This document shows, piece by piece, positions 1-7,957 of a DNA stretch of 46,485 nt; position 1 is the first letter of the stretch; each line of letters opens with the position of its first letter. Made by a program: the position numbers and the translations under genes. Source of the DNA: E44-bin88 sp050123275. Lineage in GTDB: Bacteria; Chloroflexota; Dehalococcoidia; Dehalococcoidales; BS750m-G39. The stretch is from NCBI GenBank assembly GCA_050123275.1, contig JASFHK010000013.1, forward strand, positions 1 to 46,485, read 5' to 3'. Below the pieces are notes generated by a model, which was not told the origin of the DNA, ran no database searches, and saw only the letters and a program-made list of their open reading frames with translations.

Positions 1-9
1 CTCAAGCAG

Positions 10-1068
10 ATGAAGGCGGCGGAATTGAAAGCGGAACAGCGAAAATTCGGCCTTAAAAAGTGGAGATTTATTCTCATCCTGATCCCGGCGCTGGTGCTAC
101 TCGTCGCCGTGGGTGTACAGACCGGGTCGGCTGACCTTTCCATTCCTGACGTATTCTCCACTATTTTGCACCGTTTTTGGCCCGGTGCTTTTGCCTCCCC
201 CGGGGACACGGCCTATAAGATTATCTGGGAACTTCGTCTCCCCCGTGTGCTGATGGCGCTTCTGGCCGGCTGCGGTTTGGCCGGGGCGGGCTGCGTCATG
301 CAAGCTTCTCTGAGAAACCCACTGGCTGACCCGCTGCTTTTGGGGATATCCTCCGGCGCCGGTTTCGGGGCCACGCTGGTTATCATCTTCGGGGTGGGCA
401 TTCTAGCTGGTACGGGGGCGACCGTCGTTAGCGCCTTTGTCTTCGCCGTACTCGTTACGCTGGTTATCGTCGGGCTTTCCAGTTTCAAGGGGGCTAAACC
501 GGGCACCATGCTGCTGGTCGGACTGGCCATGACCTATTTCTTCATGTCACTGACGCAGCTTCTCCAGTACCAAGCCGAGGCGGAGGCGGCCAAGGCGTCG
601 ATGATGTGGATGGTCGGCGACCTGACCAGCTCGACTTGGGGTGAGGTGGCAATTCTGACCCCGGTAGTCGTGGTCTGCCTGGGTGTGCTCTTCTGGAAGT
701 CTTGGGACATGAACATCCTGGGCACCGGCGACGAGAGCGCCAAGAGCCTGGGAGTTAACGTTGGCCGGTTGAGAATATTCTTAATGCTGGTCGCCTCCCT
801 GCTCACCGCCGCCGTGGTTAGTTTCGTCGGCGTTATCGCCTTCGTGGGGCTGGTTTCCCCTCATATATGCCGCATGATTATCGGTAACGATAACCGCTTT
901 CTGTTTCCGGCATCTTTTTTGTTCGGGGGTATACTGTTGCTGGGAGCGGACTGTGTTGCCAGGCTTATATTAAGCCCGGTCATTTTGCCGCCGGGTGTGG
1001 TCACCGGACTGCTGGGAGCGCCGTTCTTTATCCATCTGGTCATGAGGCAAAGGAGGGAATTCTTTTGA
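10..1068 (+). CDS. FecCD/BtuC-family ABC importer permease
   Basis: Membrane subunit of a type II ABC importer for an iron-siderophore or corrinoid. The 352-aa protein is hydrophobic throughout with about ten membrane segments. Residues about 76-121 carry the family signature: an RLPR start, a Gly-rich helix ending in Gln, then RNPLADPLLLG. The frame is open to the first base of the window, so the ATG at 10 is probable but not proven. The stop overlaps the ATPase start by 4 bases, so the two are co-translated. The binding-protein gene is probably upstream, outside the window. Substrate cannot be read from the sequence; a corrinoid would fit the suspected lineage (inference). Confidence 0.9.
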   Translation: MKAAELKAEQRKFGLKKWRFILILIPALVLLVAVGVQTGSADLSIPDVFSTILHRFWPGAFASPGDTAYKIIWELRLPRVLMALLAGCGLAGAGCVMQASLRNPLADPLLLGISSGAGFGATLVIIFGVGILAGTGATVVSAFVFAVLVTLVIVGLSSFKGAKPGTMLLVGLAMTYFFMSLTQLLQYQAEAEAAKASMMWMVGDLTSSTWGEVAILTPVVVVCLGVLFWKSWDMNILGTGDESAKSLGVNVGRLRIFLMLVASLLTAAVVSFVGVIAFVGLVSPHICRMIIGNDNRFLFPASFLFGGILLLGADCVARLILSPVILPPGVVTGLLGAPFFIHLVMRQRREFF

Positions 1069-1886
1069 AGCTCCAGGTTAAGAACTTATCGTTTGCTTAT
1101 TACGTAACACCGGTATTAAAACAGGTGTCCTTCGAAATGTCCTCGGCGGAGGTAGTCTGCCTGGTGGGGCCAAACGGCAGCGGTAAAAGTACCCTCATTC
1201 GCTGTATCGACGCTATACTCAAGCCCAACAGAGGCGGTATTTTTATTGACGGGGAAGACACACGCCGGATTCCCCGCAGGGAGTTAGCCAAGCGTATGGG
1301 CTATGTCCCCCAGGGCGCGCCCCAGGTCTTTTCTACTACCGTCTTCGATTCCGTCCTCATGGGGCGGCGACCCCATGCTTACTGGCGCAGCAGCGATAAG
1401 GATGTGGACAAGGTGGTGGAGGTATTGCAGCTACTCGGCCTTGAAGACCTCGCTTTCCGGGACTGTAACGAGCTTAGCGGGGGGCAACTGCAGCGAGTAA
1501 TAATAGCCCGGGCCCTGGCCCAGGAGCCGGATATACTACTCATGGATGAGTCCACCTCGGCGTTGGATATCAGCCACCAGCTTGAGGTGATGGAGACGCT
1601 GATATCGCTCGTCCGCGGCCGGAACATTGCTGCCGTGATGGTCATGCACGACCTTAACATGGCATCGAGGTACGCTGACCGCGTGCTTATGCTCAAGGAA
1701 GGGGCTGTTTTCAGCGAAGGCACCCCGGCGCAGATATTCACCGAGGAGAACATCGCCAGCGTTTACGGCGTGGTGGCCTCGGTCAGGACTGACCATGACG
1801 GCATGATTTCCATCGTGCCGATAAGACGCGTCGCCCTCCCCGATTTCACCGAGGAGGAAGAAGCGGAGGTATTCGGGCGTGAATGA
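1065..1886 (+). CDS. ABC importer ATP-binding protein (FecE/BtuD type)
   Basis: ATPase that powers the permease encoded just upstream. Visible motifs are Walker A GPNGSGKST at residues 35-43, signature LSGGQ at 138-142, Walker B ILLMDE at about 158-163 and the switch His in VMHDLN near residue 196. At 273 aa it has the usual family length plus a short acidic tail. It starts with TTG inside the permease stop region (4-base overlap) and overlaps the following methyltransferase remnant by 8 bases, so the three form one transcription unit. Family assignment is secure; transported substrate is not. Confidence 0.93.
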   Translation: MKLQVKNLSFAYYVTPVLKQVSFEMSSAEVVCLVGPNGSGKSTLIRCIDAILKPNRGGIFIDGEDTRRIPRRELAKRMGYVPQGAPQVFSTTVFDSVLMGRRPHAYWRSSDKDVDKVVEVLQLLGLEDLAFRDCNELSGGQLQRVIIARALAQEPDILLMDESTSALDISHQLEVMETLISLVRGRNIAAVMVMHDLNMASRYADRVLMLKEGAVFSEGTPAQIFTEENIASVYGVVASVRTDHDGMISIVPIRRVALPDFTEEEEAEVFGRE

Positions 1887-2097
1887 GGACTACTACGAAT
1901 ATAACTCCACCTCATTCCGCAGGTGGGCACCTTTCTATAACCTGATTGCCCTGCCCCTAGTCGGCGTCCGCAAAAGGGAGATATTGCGGCGACAAGGTTT
2001 AAAGATAATACACGAAGCCTACGGGCTGATAGATTTTATCAGGGTAATCGTCTGCGAGTTTGAAAGAAAGGAGGCTAGAGCCCTGGACTGTATCTAA
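1879..2097 (+). pseudogene. Internally deleted class I SAM methyltransferase remnant
   Basis: A 72-aa reading frame with GTG start and a good GGAGG ribosome site. Residues 1-38 look like the extreme N-terminus of UbiE-like methyltransferases (FRRWAPFYNLIALPLVGVRK). Residues 40-63 look like the extreme C-terminus of the same family (GLKIIHEAYGLIDFIRVIVC). The whole Rossmann core with the SAM-binding GxGxG loop is missing. The simplest reading is an in-frame internal deletion of roughly 400 bases, leaving an expressed but inactive stub. Alternatives are a true small protein or an assembly collapse. Overlap with the ATPase gene keeps it in the importer operon. Confidence 0.6.
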
Positions 2098-2122
2098 CCG
2101 GGCTGGCGCTTCGAGAGAGAGT

Positions 2123-2410
2123 ATGAATCTTTACGGCGTCATCATAGGAGGCATAATGATAGCGGCGGTGGGCCTCGGCCACCTTATCGTCATCAAGTGG
2201 GAATACCACTTCGGGGCTAAGTCTTGGCCGGGGATGCTCGTCGGCGGCCTCATTCTCATCGTTCTTTCGCTTTTCGTAGGTAACAAAATACTTTCCGGCG
2301 GTCTGGGCATGTTCGGGGCCACACTGCTCTGGGGGATTTTAGAGCTTTTCCGACAGCGGCAGAGGGTGGAGCGGGGATGGTTCCCCCATAACCCCCACCG
2401 TAAATTCTAG
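2123..2410 (+). CDS. DUF4491 family small membrane protein
   Basis: A 95-aa protein with three hydrophobic segments and the family's C-terminal pattern ELFRQRQRVERGWFPHNPHR. It matches my recollection of DUF4491: an MNLYG start, a central WPG segment, and a charged end with GWFP-NP. The frame stays open upstream to 2060, but the internal ATG at 2123 gives the usual family N-terminus and follows a GAGAGAG tract. Function is unknown in this family. It lies 25 bases after the methyltransferase remnant and is probably cotranscribed with it. Confidence 0.75.
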   Translation: MNLYGVIIGGIMIAAVGLGHLIVIKWEYHFGAKSWPGMLVGGLILIVLSLFVGNKILSGGLGMFGATLLWGILELFRQRQRVERGWFPHNPHRKF

Positions 2411-2444
2411 AGAAAGGCGCTATCTAGCATATTAAGACAAGCCT

Positions 2445-3251
2445 ATGGAAATCAACGTACCTTTTGCCCTGCTACTGACCGTCATGGCCGGTCTCTCTAC
2501 CGGCATCGGCAGCACCATCGCCTTTTTCATACGCCGGCCCAAATACAGCTACCTGTCTTTTCTGCTCGGTCTCTCCGCCGGTGTAATGGTGTACATCTCC
2601 TTTACCGAGCTCCTGGGAACGGCCATAGCCGACGTCGGCTTCCTGCAGGCTAATATCGCCTTTTTCGCCGGCATCGCTGTCTTTGCCGTCGTAGATATAC
2701 TGATACCTCACTCCTACGAAGAGGAGTCGGCCGGCGATAACCGTCTCGGCGCCAGCCGAGAAAAGCTAACGGACCCGGGATCACCTTCATCAATGTCCGC
2801 GCTGAAAAGGGGGGGAATCTTCATCGCCATCGGTATAGCCATCCACAACTTCCCGGAGGGGATGGTTACCTTCGCCTCCGCCGCCACCGGAGATGTTTCC
2901 CTCGGCATCCTCATCGCTGTCGCCGTGGCCATCCATAATATTCCCGAAGGTATCGCGGTGTCGGTGCCCATTTTCTACGCCACCGGCAGCCGTCGCCGCG
3001 CTTTTATCTATTCCTTCCTGTCCGGAGTCGCCGAACCAGTCGGCGCCCTCATCGGCTACGCGCTGCTGATGCCCTTCCTGACCCCTACCGTGCTATCCAC
3101 TACCCTCGCCGTGGTGGCCGGCATCATGGTCTATATCAGTCTTGACGAGATACTCCCCATGGCCCATCGCTACGGGCGCTCGCATCTCGTTATCTTGGGT
3201 GTCGCCCTTGGCATGGGTGTAATGGCTCTGAGCCTCTGGCTGCTCGGTTGA
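2445..3251 (+). CDS. zupT: ZIP family divalent metal transporter (ZupT-like)
   Basis: Metal uptake permease of the ZIP family, probably zinc or iron, in the cytoplasmic membrane. The 268-aa protein has eight predicted membrane segments. The two diagnostic metal-site helices are visible: HNFPEG at residues 134-139 and HNIPEG at 164-169. A variable hydrophilic loop at about residues 90-123 precedes helix 4, as in ZupT. The start at 2445 has only a weak ribosome site. It ends the GC-rich left block; the sequence becomes markedly AT-richer about 50 bases downstream. Confidence 0.9.
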   Translation: MEINVPFALLLTVMAGLSTGIGSTIAFFIRRPKYSYLSFLLGLSAGVMVYISFTELLGTAIADVGFLQANIAFFAGIAVFAVVDILIPHSYEEESAGDNRLGASREKLTDPGSPSSMSALKRGGIFIAIGIAIHNFPEGMVTFASAATGDVSLGILIAVAVAIHNIPEGIAVSVPIFYATGSRRRAFIYSFLSGVAEPVGALIGYALLMPFLTPTVLSTTLAVVAGIMVYISLDEILPMAHRYGRSHLVILGVALGMGVMALSLWLLG

Positions 3252-3317
3252 CCTTCAATCTAACACTAGAACGGAACTTGTTTGAGGGACCGCTTCTATT
3301 TCAGCCACATTGTATAG

Positions 3318-3331
3318 AATAGCGTTTTGTT
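3318..3331 (+). repeat. 14-bp direct repeat, left copy
   Basis: AATAGCGTTTTGTT occurs here and again at 7768-7781, bracketing the tetR-ABC-ABC module. It may be a target duplication or recombination remnant, but a 14-base match can arise by chance in a window of this size. Confidence 0.4.
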
Positions 3332-3356
3332 CGGCTTTATTATCAAGCTTTTTTTA

Positions 3357-3385
3357 TTGACAAAGGTTGTCTCCGGTGATATCAT
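3357..3385 (+). promoter_or_regulatory. tetR promoter
   Basis: A -35 box TTGACA (3357-3362), a 17-base spacer, and a -10 box TATCAT (3380-3385) preceded by TG as an extended -10. The expected start near 3392 falls right at the palindromic operator, so autorepression is likely. Confidence 0.75.
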
Positions 3386-3393
3386 TACTTAAT

Positions 3394-3408
3394 GATAACT
3401 AAGTTATC
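3394..3408 (+). promoter_or_regulatory. TetR operator, site 1
   Basis: Palindrome GATAACT-A-AGTTATC with perfect 7-base arms, sitting on the predicted tetR transcription start. A near copy (13 of 15 positions) lies at 4082-4096 in front of the ABC genes. Confidence 0.7.
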
Positions 3409-3422
3409 TTGGAGGGGTTGTA

Positions 3423-4040
3423 TTGCCTGGAGATTTTAAACAAACGCATGAGAAGATTTTAAACAGTGCAAAAAAGAATTTCCTGGCTTATGGGTACGAA
3501 CGCACGAATTTGAGAAAGATCTGTAAAGACGCCGACGTTACCACCGGGGCATTTTATCGACATTTCCCCGATAAAGAATCATTGTTTGCCGCCTTGGTCG
3601 AGCCAGCTGTTCAGGGAATCAAAAACATATATATGGCTTCAGAGGAAGAATGTTTGGATTTTCTCAATAATAATGCGGTTGATCAGGCATACCAGGTACC
3701 TTATAAAGTAGTAGCTGATTTTATCAAATATATCTATGATGACTTTGATTGCTTTAAGTTGTTGCTGATGTGTTCTGATGGTACAAAGTATATTAACTTT
3801 GTGGATGATATGGTCATGCTTGAAGTGAATGAGCGGGAAAAATTTTTTAGGATTCTGAAAAAGGGAAAATTTGAGTTTCATGAACCGCGTAAGGAAGAGA
3901 GTCATCTTTTAACGCATTCGTATTTTTCTTCAATTTTTGAAGTTGTTACTCATGATTTCACAAAAGAGGAAGCTCTTGAATATGCCCATACTCTGGTGAC
4001 ATTTTATAATGCGGGTTGGCGGGCCGTTCTTGGTATTTGA
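3423..4040 (+). CDS. TetR/AcrR family transcriptional regulator
   Basis: A 205-aa one-component repressor. Residues about 11-58 form the TetR helix-turn-helix (ILNSAKKNFLAYGYERTNLR, then TTGAFYRHFPDKESLF); the rest is a variable ligand-binding domain. The TTG start is chosen because GGAGGGG lies 5 bases upstream and the first residues lead straight into the helix-turn-helix. The gene is clearly AT-richer than the backbone, which suggests transfer. Matching palindromes in its own promoter and in the gap before the ABC genes indicate that it represses itself and the transporter. The inducer is unknown. Confidence 0.92.
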   Translation: MPGDFKQTHEKILNSAKKNFLAYGYERTNLRKICKDADVTTGAFYRHFPDKESLFAALVEPAVQGIKNIYMASEEECLDFLNNNAVDQAYQVPYKVVADFIKYIYDDFDCFKLLLMCSDGTKYINFVDDMVMLEVNEREKFFRILKKGKFEFHEPRKEESHLLTHSYFSSIFEVVTHDFTKEEALEYAHTLVTFYNAGWRAVLGI

Positions 4041-4068
4041 TAGTCAACTAATGGCATAAGGAATTATT

Positions 4069-4117
4069 TTTTTGCGCCTATGATAACTTAGTTACCATTC
4101 TACTATAGGCGTAAAAA
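4069..4117. promoter_or_regulatory. Long inverted repeat enclosing the second operator
   Basis: TTTTTGCGCCTAT (4069-4081) pairs with ATAGGCGTAAAAA (4105-4117) with one G-T position, enclosing the 4082-4096 operator. It could act as an extended operator, a cruciform, or the end of the tetR message. There is no U-tract after the stem on the plus strand. Confidence 0.5.
4082..4096 (+). promoter_or_regulatory. TetR operator, site 2 (ABC genes)
   Basis: GATAACT-T-AGTTACC differs from the tetR site at only the centre base and one arm base. Its place between tetR and the ABC pair marks the ABC pair as the likely regulated target. Confidence 0.65.
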
Positions 4118-4209
4118 TGCGGAAAAATGTTATGGAACTCTAACTAATAGGGGGAAATATATACACCAAAACATGGCTATTAGGATTAAGTAACGGGAGA
4201 TAAAACGAA

Positions 4210-6018
4210 ATGCCAAAAAAGAAGAAGGTATTTATTGTAAAAAGATTCACGCCTTATATGGGCAGGAAGAAAGCGCTTTTACCTTTATCATTAGTGTTGT
4301 CAGCACTTTCCGCTGTTTTGAATATTGTGCCTTTCGTGCTCGTATGGTACATAACCCGTGACATATTATTGGCCCCACAGTCGATTAATATTTCAAATAT
4401 CGGTTTTTACGCGTGGTTAGCCTGCGCCAGTGCGCTCGGCGGGCTAGTGGTATATTTTTGCGCTCTTATGAGTTCTCACCTCGCAGCCTTTCGCGTCGAA
4501 GTCGGCATGCAGCAAGTCGGTATGGAAAAGCTCATGTCTATGCCGCTCGGTTTTTTTGATAAGCATTCAAGCGGGAAGATAAGGAAAATCGTAAATGACG
4601 GCGCGGGAACGACGCACAACTTCCTGGCCCACCAGCTCCCGGATATGGCCGGCAGCGTCATATCCCCGGTTATTCTGGTAGCTCTGGTTTTTATCGTGGA
4701 CTGGAGAATGGGCCTCGCATCTCTTGTCCCCATTGTTTTGGGCTTCATAACGATGAACTTCATGATGACTTCCCAGGGCCGGGATTTCCAAAAAAAGTAT
4801 AATGATTCTCTGGAAGAAATGAGCTCCGAAGCCGTGGAATATGTCCGTGGTATTCCGGTGGTAAAAACCTTCGGCCAGTCCATATTCTCTTTTAAACGGT
4901 TCTATTCCAGCATTATGAAATATAAAGAGATGGCTCATGCCTATGTCCTTCTCTGGCGTAAGCCCATGTCTTTTTACACCGTTATTATGCAGTCGGCCGC
5001 ATTCTTTTTGATTCCAATGGCAATTCTTTTGATTGGAAGAGGGGAAAACCTTGCCTTGGTGCTGGCGGACTTTATCTTTTACCTGCTCATATCGCCGAAT
5101 TTCGCGATGCTCTTGATGAGAACAATGAATTTCCAGCAAAAAACCTTGATTGCCGAGCAAGCAATCGACAGGCTGGACAACCTTTTGGAGTATTCAACCA
5201 TGAGCTACAGCGAAAACACGAAGAACGTAAGAAAGCACAGCCTGGAGTTCAAGGACGTCGTATTCTCATATGAAGGCAGCGATAAACGCGCCGTCGATAA
5301 AATCAGCTTCAAATTAAACGAAGGTGAAACGGTGGCGCTTGTCGGCCCGTCCGGCGGCGGAAAAACGACGATTGCCCGGCTGGCCGCCCGCTTCTGGGAC
5401 GCGGATGATGGCGAAGTACTGGTCGGGGGAATCGATGTCAGGGATATTCCCAAAGAAGAACTGATGAACACTATTTCCTTCGTCTTTCAGAACACGAGAC
5501 TGTTCAAAGGCTCATTGAGAGAGAATATCGTCTTCGGCAAGGAAAACGTCGCGGAAGAAGAAATCGAGAAAGCGATTGATTTTTCACAGTCGAGAGAGAT
5601 TATCGCAAACCTGCCCGATGGTCTCGATACTGTAATAGGTACAAAAGGGACTTATCTGTCGGGAGGAGAGCAGCAAAGAATCGCGCTGGCCAGGGCATTT
5701 GTAAAAGATGCGCCGATTGTGTTGCTGGACGAGGCCACCGCCTTCGCTGACCCGGAAAACGAGCATCTGATTCAAAAAGCACTGAAAAGTCTCAGCCGTG
5801 GCAAAACCACACTCATGATTGCGCACCGCCTGACAAGCGTACGGAACGTAGACAGAATTCTGGTGATAGAAAACGGAAAGATAGTGGAAGACGGAATGCA
5901 TGAGCAGCTTTTGAACCGGGGCGGCATATACAAAACGATGTGGGACGAATACCAGCAAGCTGTCGTCTGGAAAATCGTCGCGAAAGATACCGCCGGAAAA
6001 GGAGAGCAGTATGCTTAA
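4210..6018 (+). CDS. ABC transporter, membrane-ATPase fusion, first half (YbtP/IrtA-like)
   Basis: A 602-aa half transporter: six membrane segments (residues about 20-315), then a nucleotide-binding domain. Motifs: Walker A GPSGGGKTT at about 379-387, signature LSGGE at about 483-487, Walker B IVLLDE at about 503-508. The D-loop reads FADPENE instead of SLD, a feature of YbtPQ and IrtAB siderophore transporters, so metal-chelate traffic is more likely than drug export (inference). Start ATG at 4210 follows GGGAG at about 4195. It overlaps the next gene by 8 bases, giving a heterodimer under TetR control. Confidence 0.9.
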   Translation: MPKKKKVFIVKRFTPYMGRKKALLPLSLVLSALSAVLNIVPFVLVWYITRDILLAPQSINISNIGFYAWLACASALGGLVVYFCALMSSHLAAFRVEVGMQQVGMEKLMSMPLGFFDKHSSGKIRKIVNDGAGTTHNFLAHQLPDMAGSVISPVILVALVFIVDWRMGLASLVPIVLGFITMNFMMTSQGRDFQKKYNDSLEEMSSEAVEYVRGIPVVKTFGQSIFSFKRFYSSIMKYKEMAHAYVLLWRKPMSFYTVIMQSAAFFLIPMAILLIGRGENLALVLADFIFYLLISPNFAMLLMRTMNFQQKTLIAEQAIDRLDNLLEYSTMSYSENTKNVRKHSLEFKDVVFSYEGSDKRAVDKISFKLNEGETVALVGPSGGGKTTIARLAARFWDADDGEVLVGGIDVRDIPKEELMNTISFVFQNTRLFKGSLRENIVFGKENVAEEEIEKAIDFSQSREIIANLPDGLDTVIGTKGTYLSGGEQQRIALARAFVKDAPIVLLDEATAFADPENEHLIQKALKSLSRGKTTLMIAHRLTSVRNVDRILVIENGKIVEDGMHEQLLNRGGIYKTMWDEYQQAVVWKIVAKDTAGKGEQYA

Positions 6019-7744
6019 ATATTTTCAAGATAAATACGCCTTATCGGAAAAAGGGGCCGGAGACCTACGCCGTGCCATTATCTGGTCGCTGGTGCTGGAT
6101 ATCAGCTTCATGGCGCCGATGGTCCTCGGCTTCATGTTTTTAGACGAACAAGTGAAGCTGTTACTAAGCACTTCGAGTGGGCCGATCGGCAGCATTCTCT
6201 ATTACGTTATTATGTCCGTGGCCTTTTTACTGGTAATGCTGACAATAGCCTATTTTCAGTATGACGCGGCTTACACCAAGATTTACGAAGAAAGCGCCCG
6301 TAGGCGCATCAGCCTGGCCGAAACGCTCAGGAAACTGCCGCTGGCCTTTTTCGGCAAAAAAGATAATGCCGATTTAAGCTCTACCATCATGGAAGACGCG
6401 ACACAGATAGAGACGGGTTTTTCACATTCGGTTCCCCAGCTTTATGCGGCGATAATCGTTACTTTGCTTATGTGTGTTGCGTTGTTTTTCTACAACTGGA
6501 TGCTGTCTCTGGCCGTATTCTGGGTCGTTCCGGTTTCAGCATTCGTCTTTTATCTATCCCGAAAACAGCAGAGCAAAATACATACGAATATCTATAACTT
6601 GAGAAGGGGAGTCTCGGATGAAATTCAGGAAAGGCTTGATTCGGCTTATGAAATAAAAGCCTATAACCGGGAAAAGGACTTCTCCGATACTTTGAACTCC
6701 AGTTTAGACCGTTACGAGAAGTACCTGATTAAAGGCGAACTGATGATAGGCGTATTCGGCAACCTGTCTTATATATTCTTAAAACTCGGGCTTCCCAGCG
6801 TCATGCTGACCGGCGCTTATCTCTTAGCAGCTGGCTCGATAAATATCTTTACCTATCTTGTTTTTCTAGTCATCGCAGCACGGATATACAACCCGATAGA
6901 GGCACTAATTGCCAACTTTGCAGGGCTTAGCTATCTTAATGTCCGGATTAAGCGCATGAAGGAAATGGACGACATGCCCAGACAGGAAGGAAGAACCGCC
7001 TTCAGCCCCGGGAACTACGATATTGTGTTCGATAGGGTCGATTTCTCCTATCAGGACGGGGTACAGACACTGAAGAATGTAAGCTTTATGGCCAAACAGG
7101 GAGAGGTAACGGCGCTCGTTGGACCGTCCGGCAGCGGGAAGAGTACTGTGGCAAGGCTTTCCGCGCGCTTCTGGGATATAGACAAAGGCGTTATCACCCT
7201 GGGCGGAGAAGATATCTCCCGTATCGATCCCGAAACCCTGCTGCACAGTTTTTCGATAGTTTTTCAGGACGTAGCGCTGTTTAATTCGAGTGTTAGAGAA
7301 AATATCCGGCTCGGTAGGAAAGACGCGACGGATGAAGAGGTCATGAGGGCGGCGTATCTGGCTCAATGTGACGAGTTCGTGAAAAAGCTTCCGCAGGGAT
7401 ACGATACCTTGATTGGAGAAAACGGAGAAAGATTATCCGGAGGCGAAAGACAGCGCATATCAATAGCCAGGGCCATACTGAAAGACGCTCCGATTATCCT
7501 GCTTGACGAGGCTACGGCATCTCTTGATGCGGAAAACGAGAACAAGATCCAAAGCGCGCTCAGCGAGCTTATAAAAAACAAGACCGTTTTGATCATTGCT
7601 CATCGTATGAGGACGGTTTTGGGAGCCGATAAGATTGTTGCAATCAAAGACGGTGCGGTCGAAGAAACGGGTACGCCTTTGGAATTGAAGGCAAAGCAAG
7701 GACTCTTTTCGTTGATGCTGAAAACACAATTTCAGAGCAATTAA
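6011..7744 (+). CDS. ABC transporter, membrane-ATPase fusion, second half (YbtQ/IrtB-like)
   Basis: Partner half transporter of 577 aa: six membrane segments (to about residue 305), then an ATPase domain. Motifs are Walker A GPSGSGKST at about 371-379, LSGGERQR at about 475 and IILLDEA near 495, with a canonical ASLD D-loop. Both nucleotide sites look competent. The start overlaps the previous stop, so the two subunits should be made in equal amounts. Only the first subunit has the odd FADPENE D-loop, typical of asymmetric heterodimers. Substrate is unproven; iron-chelate uptake or multidrug export are the options. Confidence 0.9.
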   Translation: MLKYFQDKYALSEKGAGDLRRAIIWSLVLDISFMAPMVLGFMFLDEQVKLLLSTSSGPIGSILYYVIMSVAFLLVMLTIAYFQYDAAYTKIYEESARRRISLAETLRKLPLAFFGKKDNADLSSTIMEDATQIETGFSHSVPQLYAAIIVTLLMCVALFFYNWMLSLAVFWVVPVSAFVFYLSRKQQSKIHTNIYNLRRGVSDEIQERLDSAYEIKAYNREKDFSDTLNSSLDRYEKYLIKGELMIGVFGNLSYIFLKLGLPSVMLTGAYLLAAGSINIFTYLVFLVIAARIYNPIEALIANFAGLSYLNVRIKRMKEMDDMPRQEGRTAFSPGNYDIVFDRVDFSYQDGVQTLKNVSFMAKQGEVTALVGPSGSGKSTVARLSARFWDIDKGVITLGGEDISRIDPETLLHSFSIVFQDVALFNSSVRENIRLGRKDATDEEVMRAAYLAQCDEFVKKLPQGYDTLIGENGERLSGGERQRISIARAILKDAPIILLDEATASLDAENENKIQSALSELIKNKTVLIIAHRMRTVLGADKIVAIKDGAVEETGTPLELKAKQGLFSLMLKTQFQSN

Positions 7745-7957
7745 TAATTGTTGCCTCTGTTGAACGAAATAGCGTTTTGTTGCCCCCAGGTCACAAAAGA
7801 GGCAATTGTGCAACGGCAGATCGTTTAGTTCAGTGGGTCCAGATTGCATTTACTAGCCGTTTGTTACAATAGTACCCAAGAGCCAAATCCCTTCCCCAAA
7901 GTAGCCAATCGGGGTTCCTCGGCCTTTTTGGCGCATCATGATATTCTTAAGTACTGC
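7745..7957. other. Gene-free gap after the ABC pair
   Basis: 213 bases without a convincing gene. It holds the right copy of the 14-bp repeat (7768-7781). A short open stretch at about 7799-7871 looks like a decayed C-terminus (QWVQIAFTSRLLQ) but has no usable start. No clear terminator was found. Confidence 0.5.
7768..7781 (+). repeat. 14-bp direct repeat, right copy
   Basis: Exact copy of the 3318-3331 sequence, 24 bases after the end of the ABC operon. Flanking bases differ in the two copies. Confidence 0.4.

Noticed and set aside
3252..3330. Duplicate of the ssrA 3' end as left attachment site
   Set aside because: No run resembling TGGTGGAGACGGGGG was found at the left border; serine integrases may leave only a very short core.
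4172..4192. Six-codon leader peptide (MAIRIK) before the ABC genes
   Set aside because: Its ribosome site is too far away and the frame is too short to support.
7799..7871. Gene fragment after the ABC pair
   Set aside because: No start codon, no ribosome site and no recognisable family; reported only as part of the gap.
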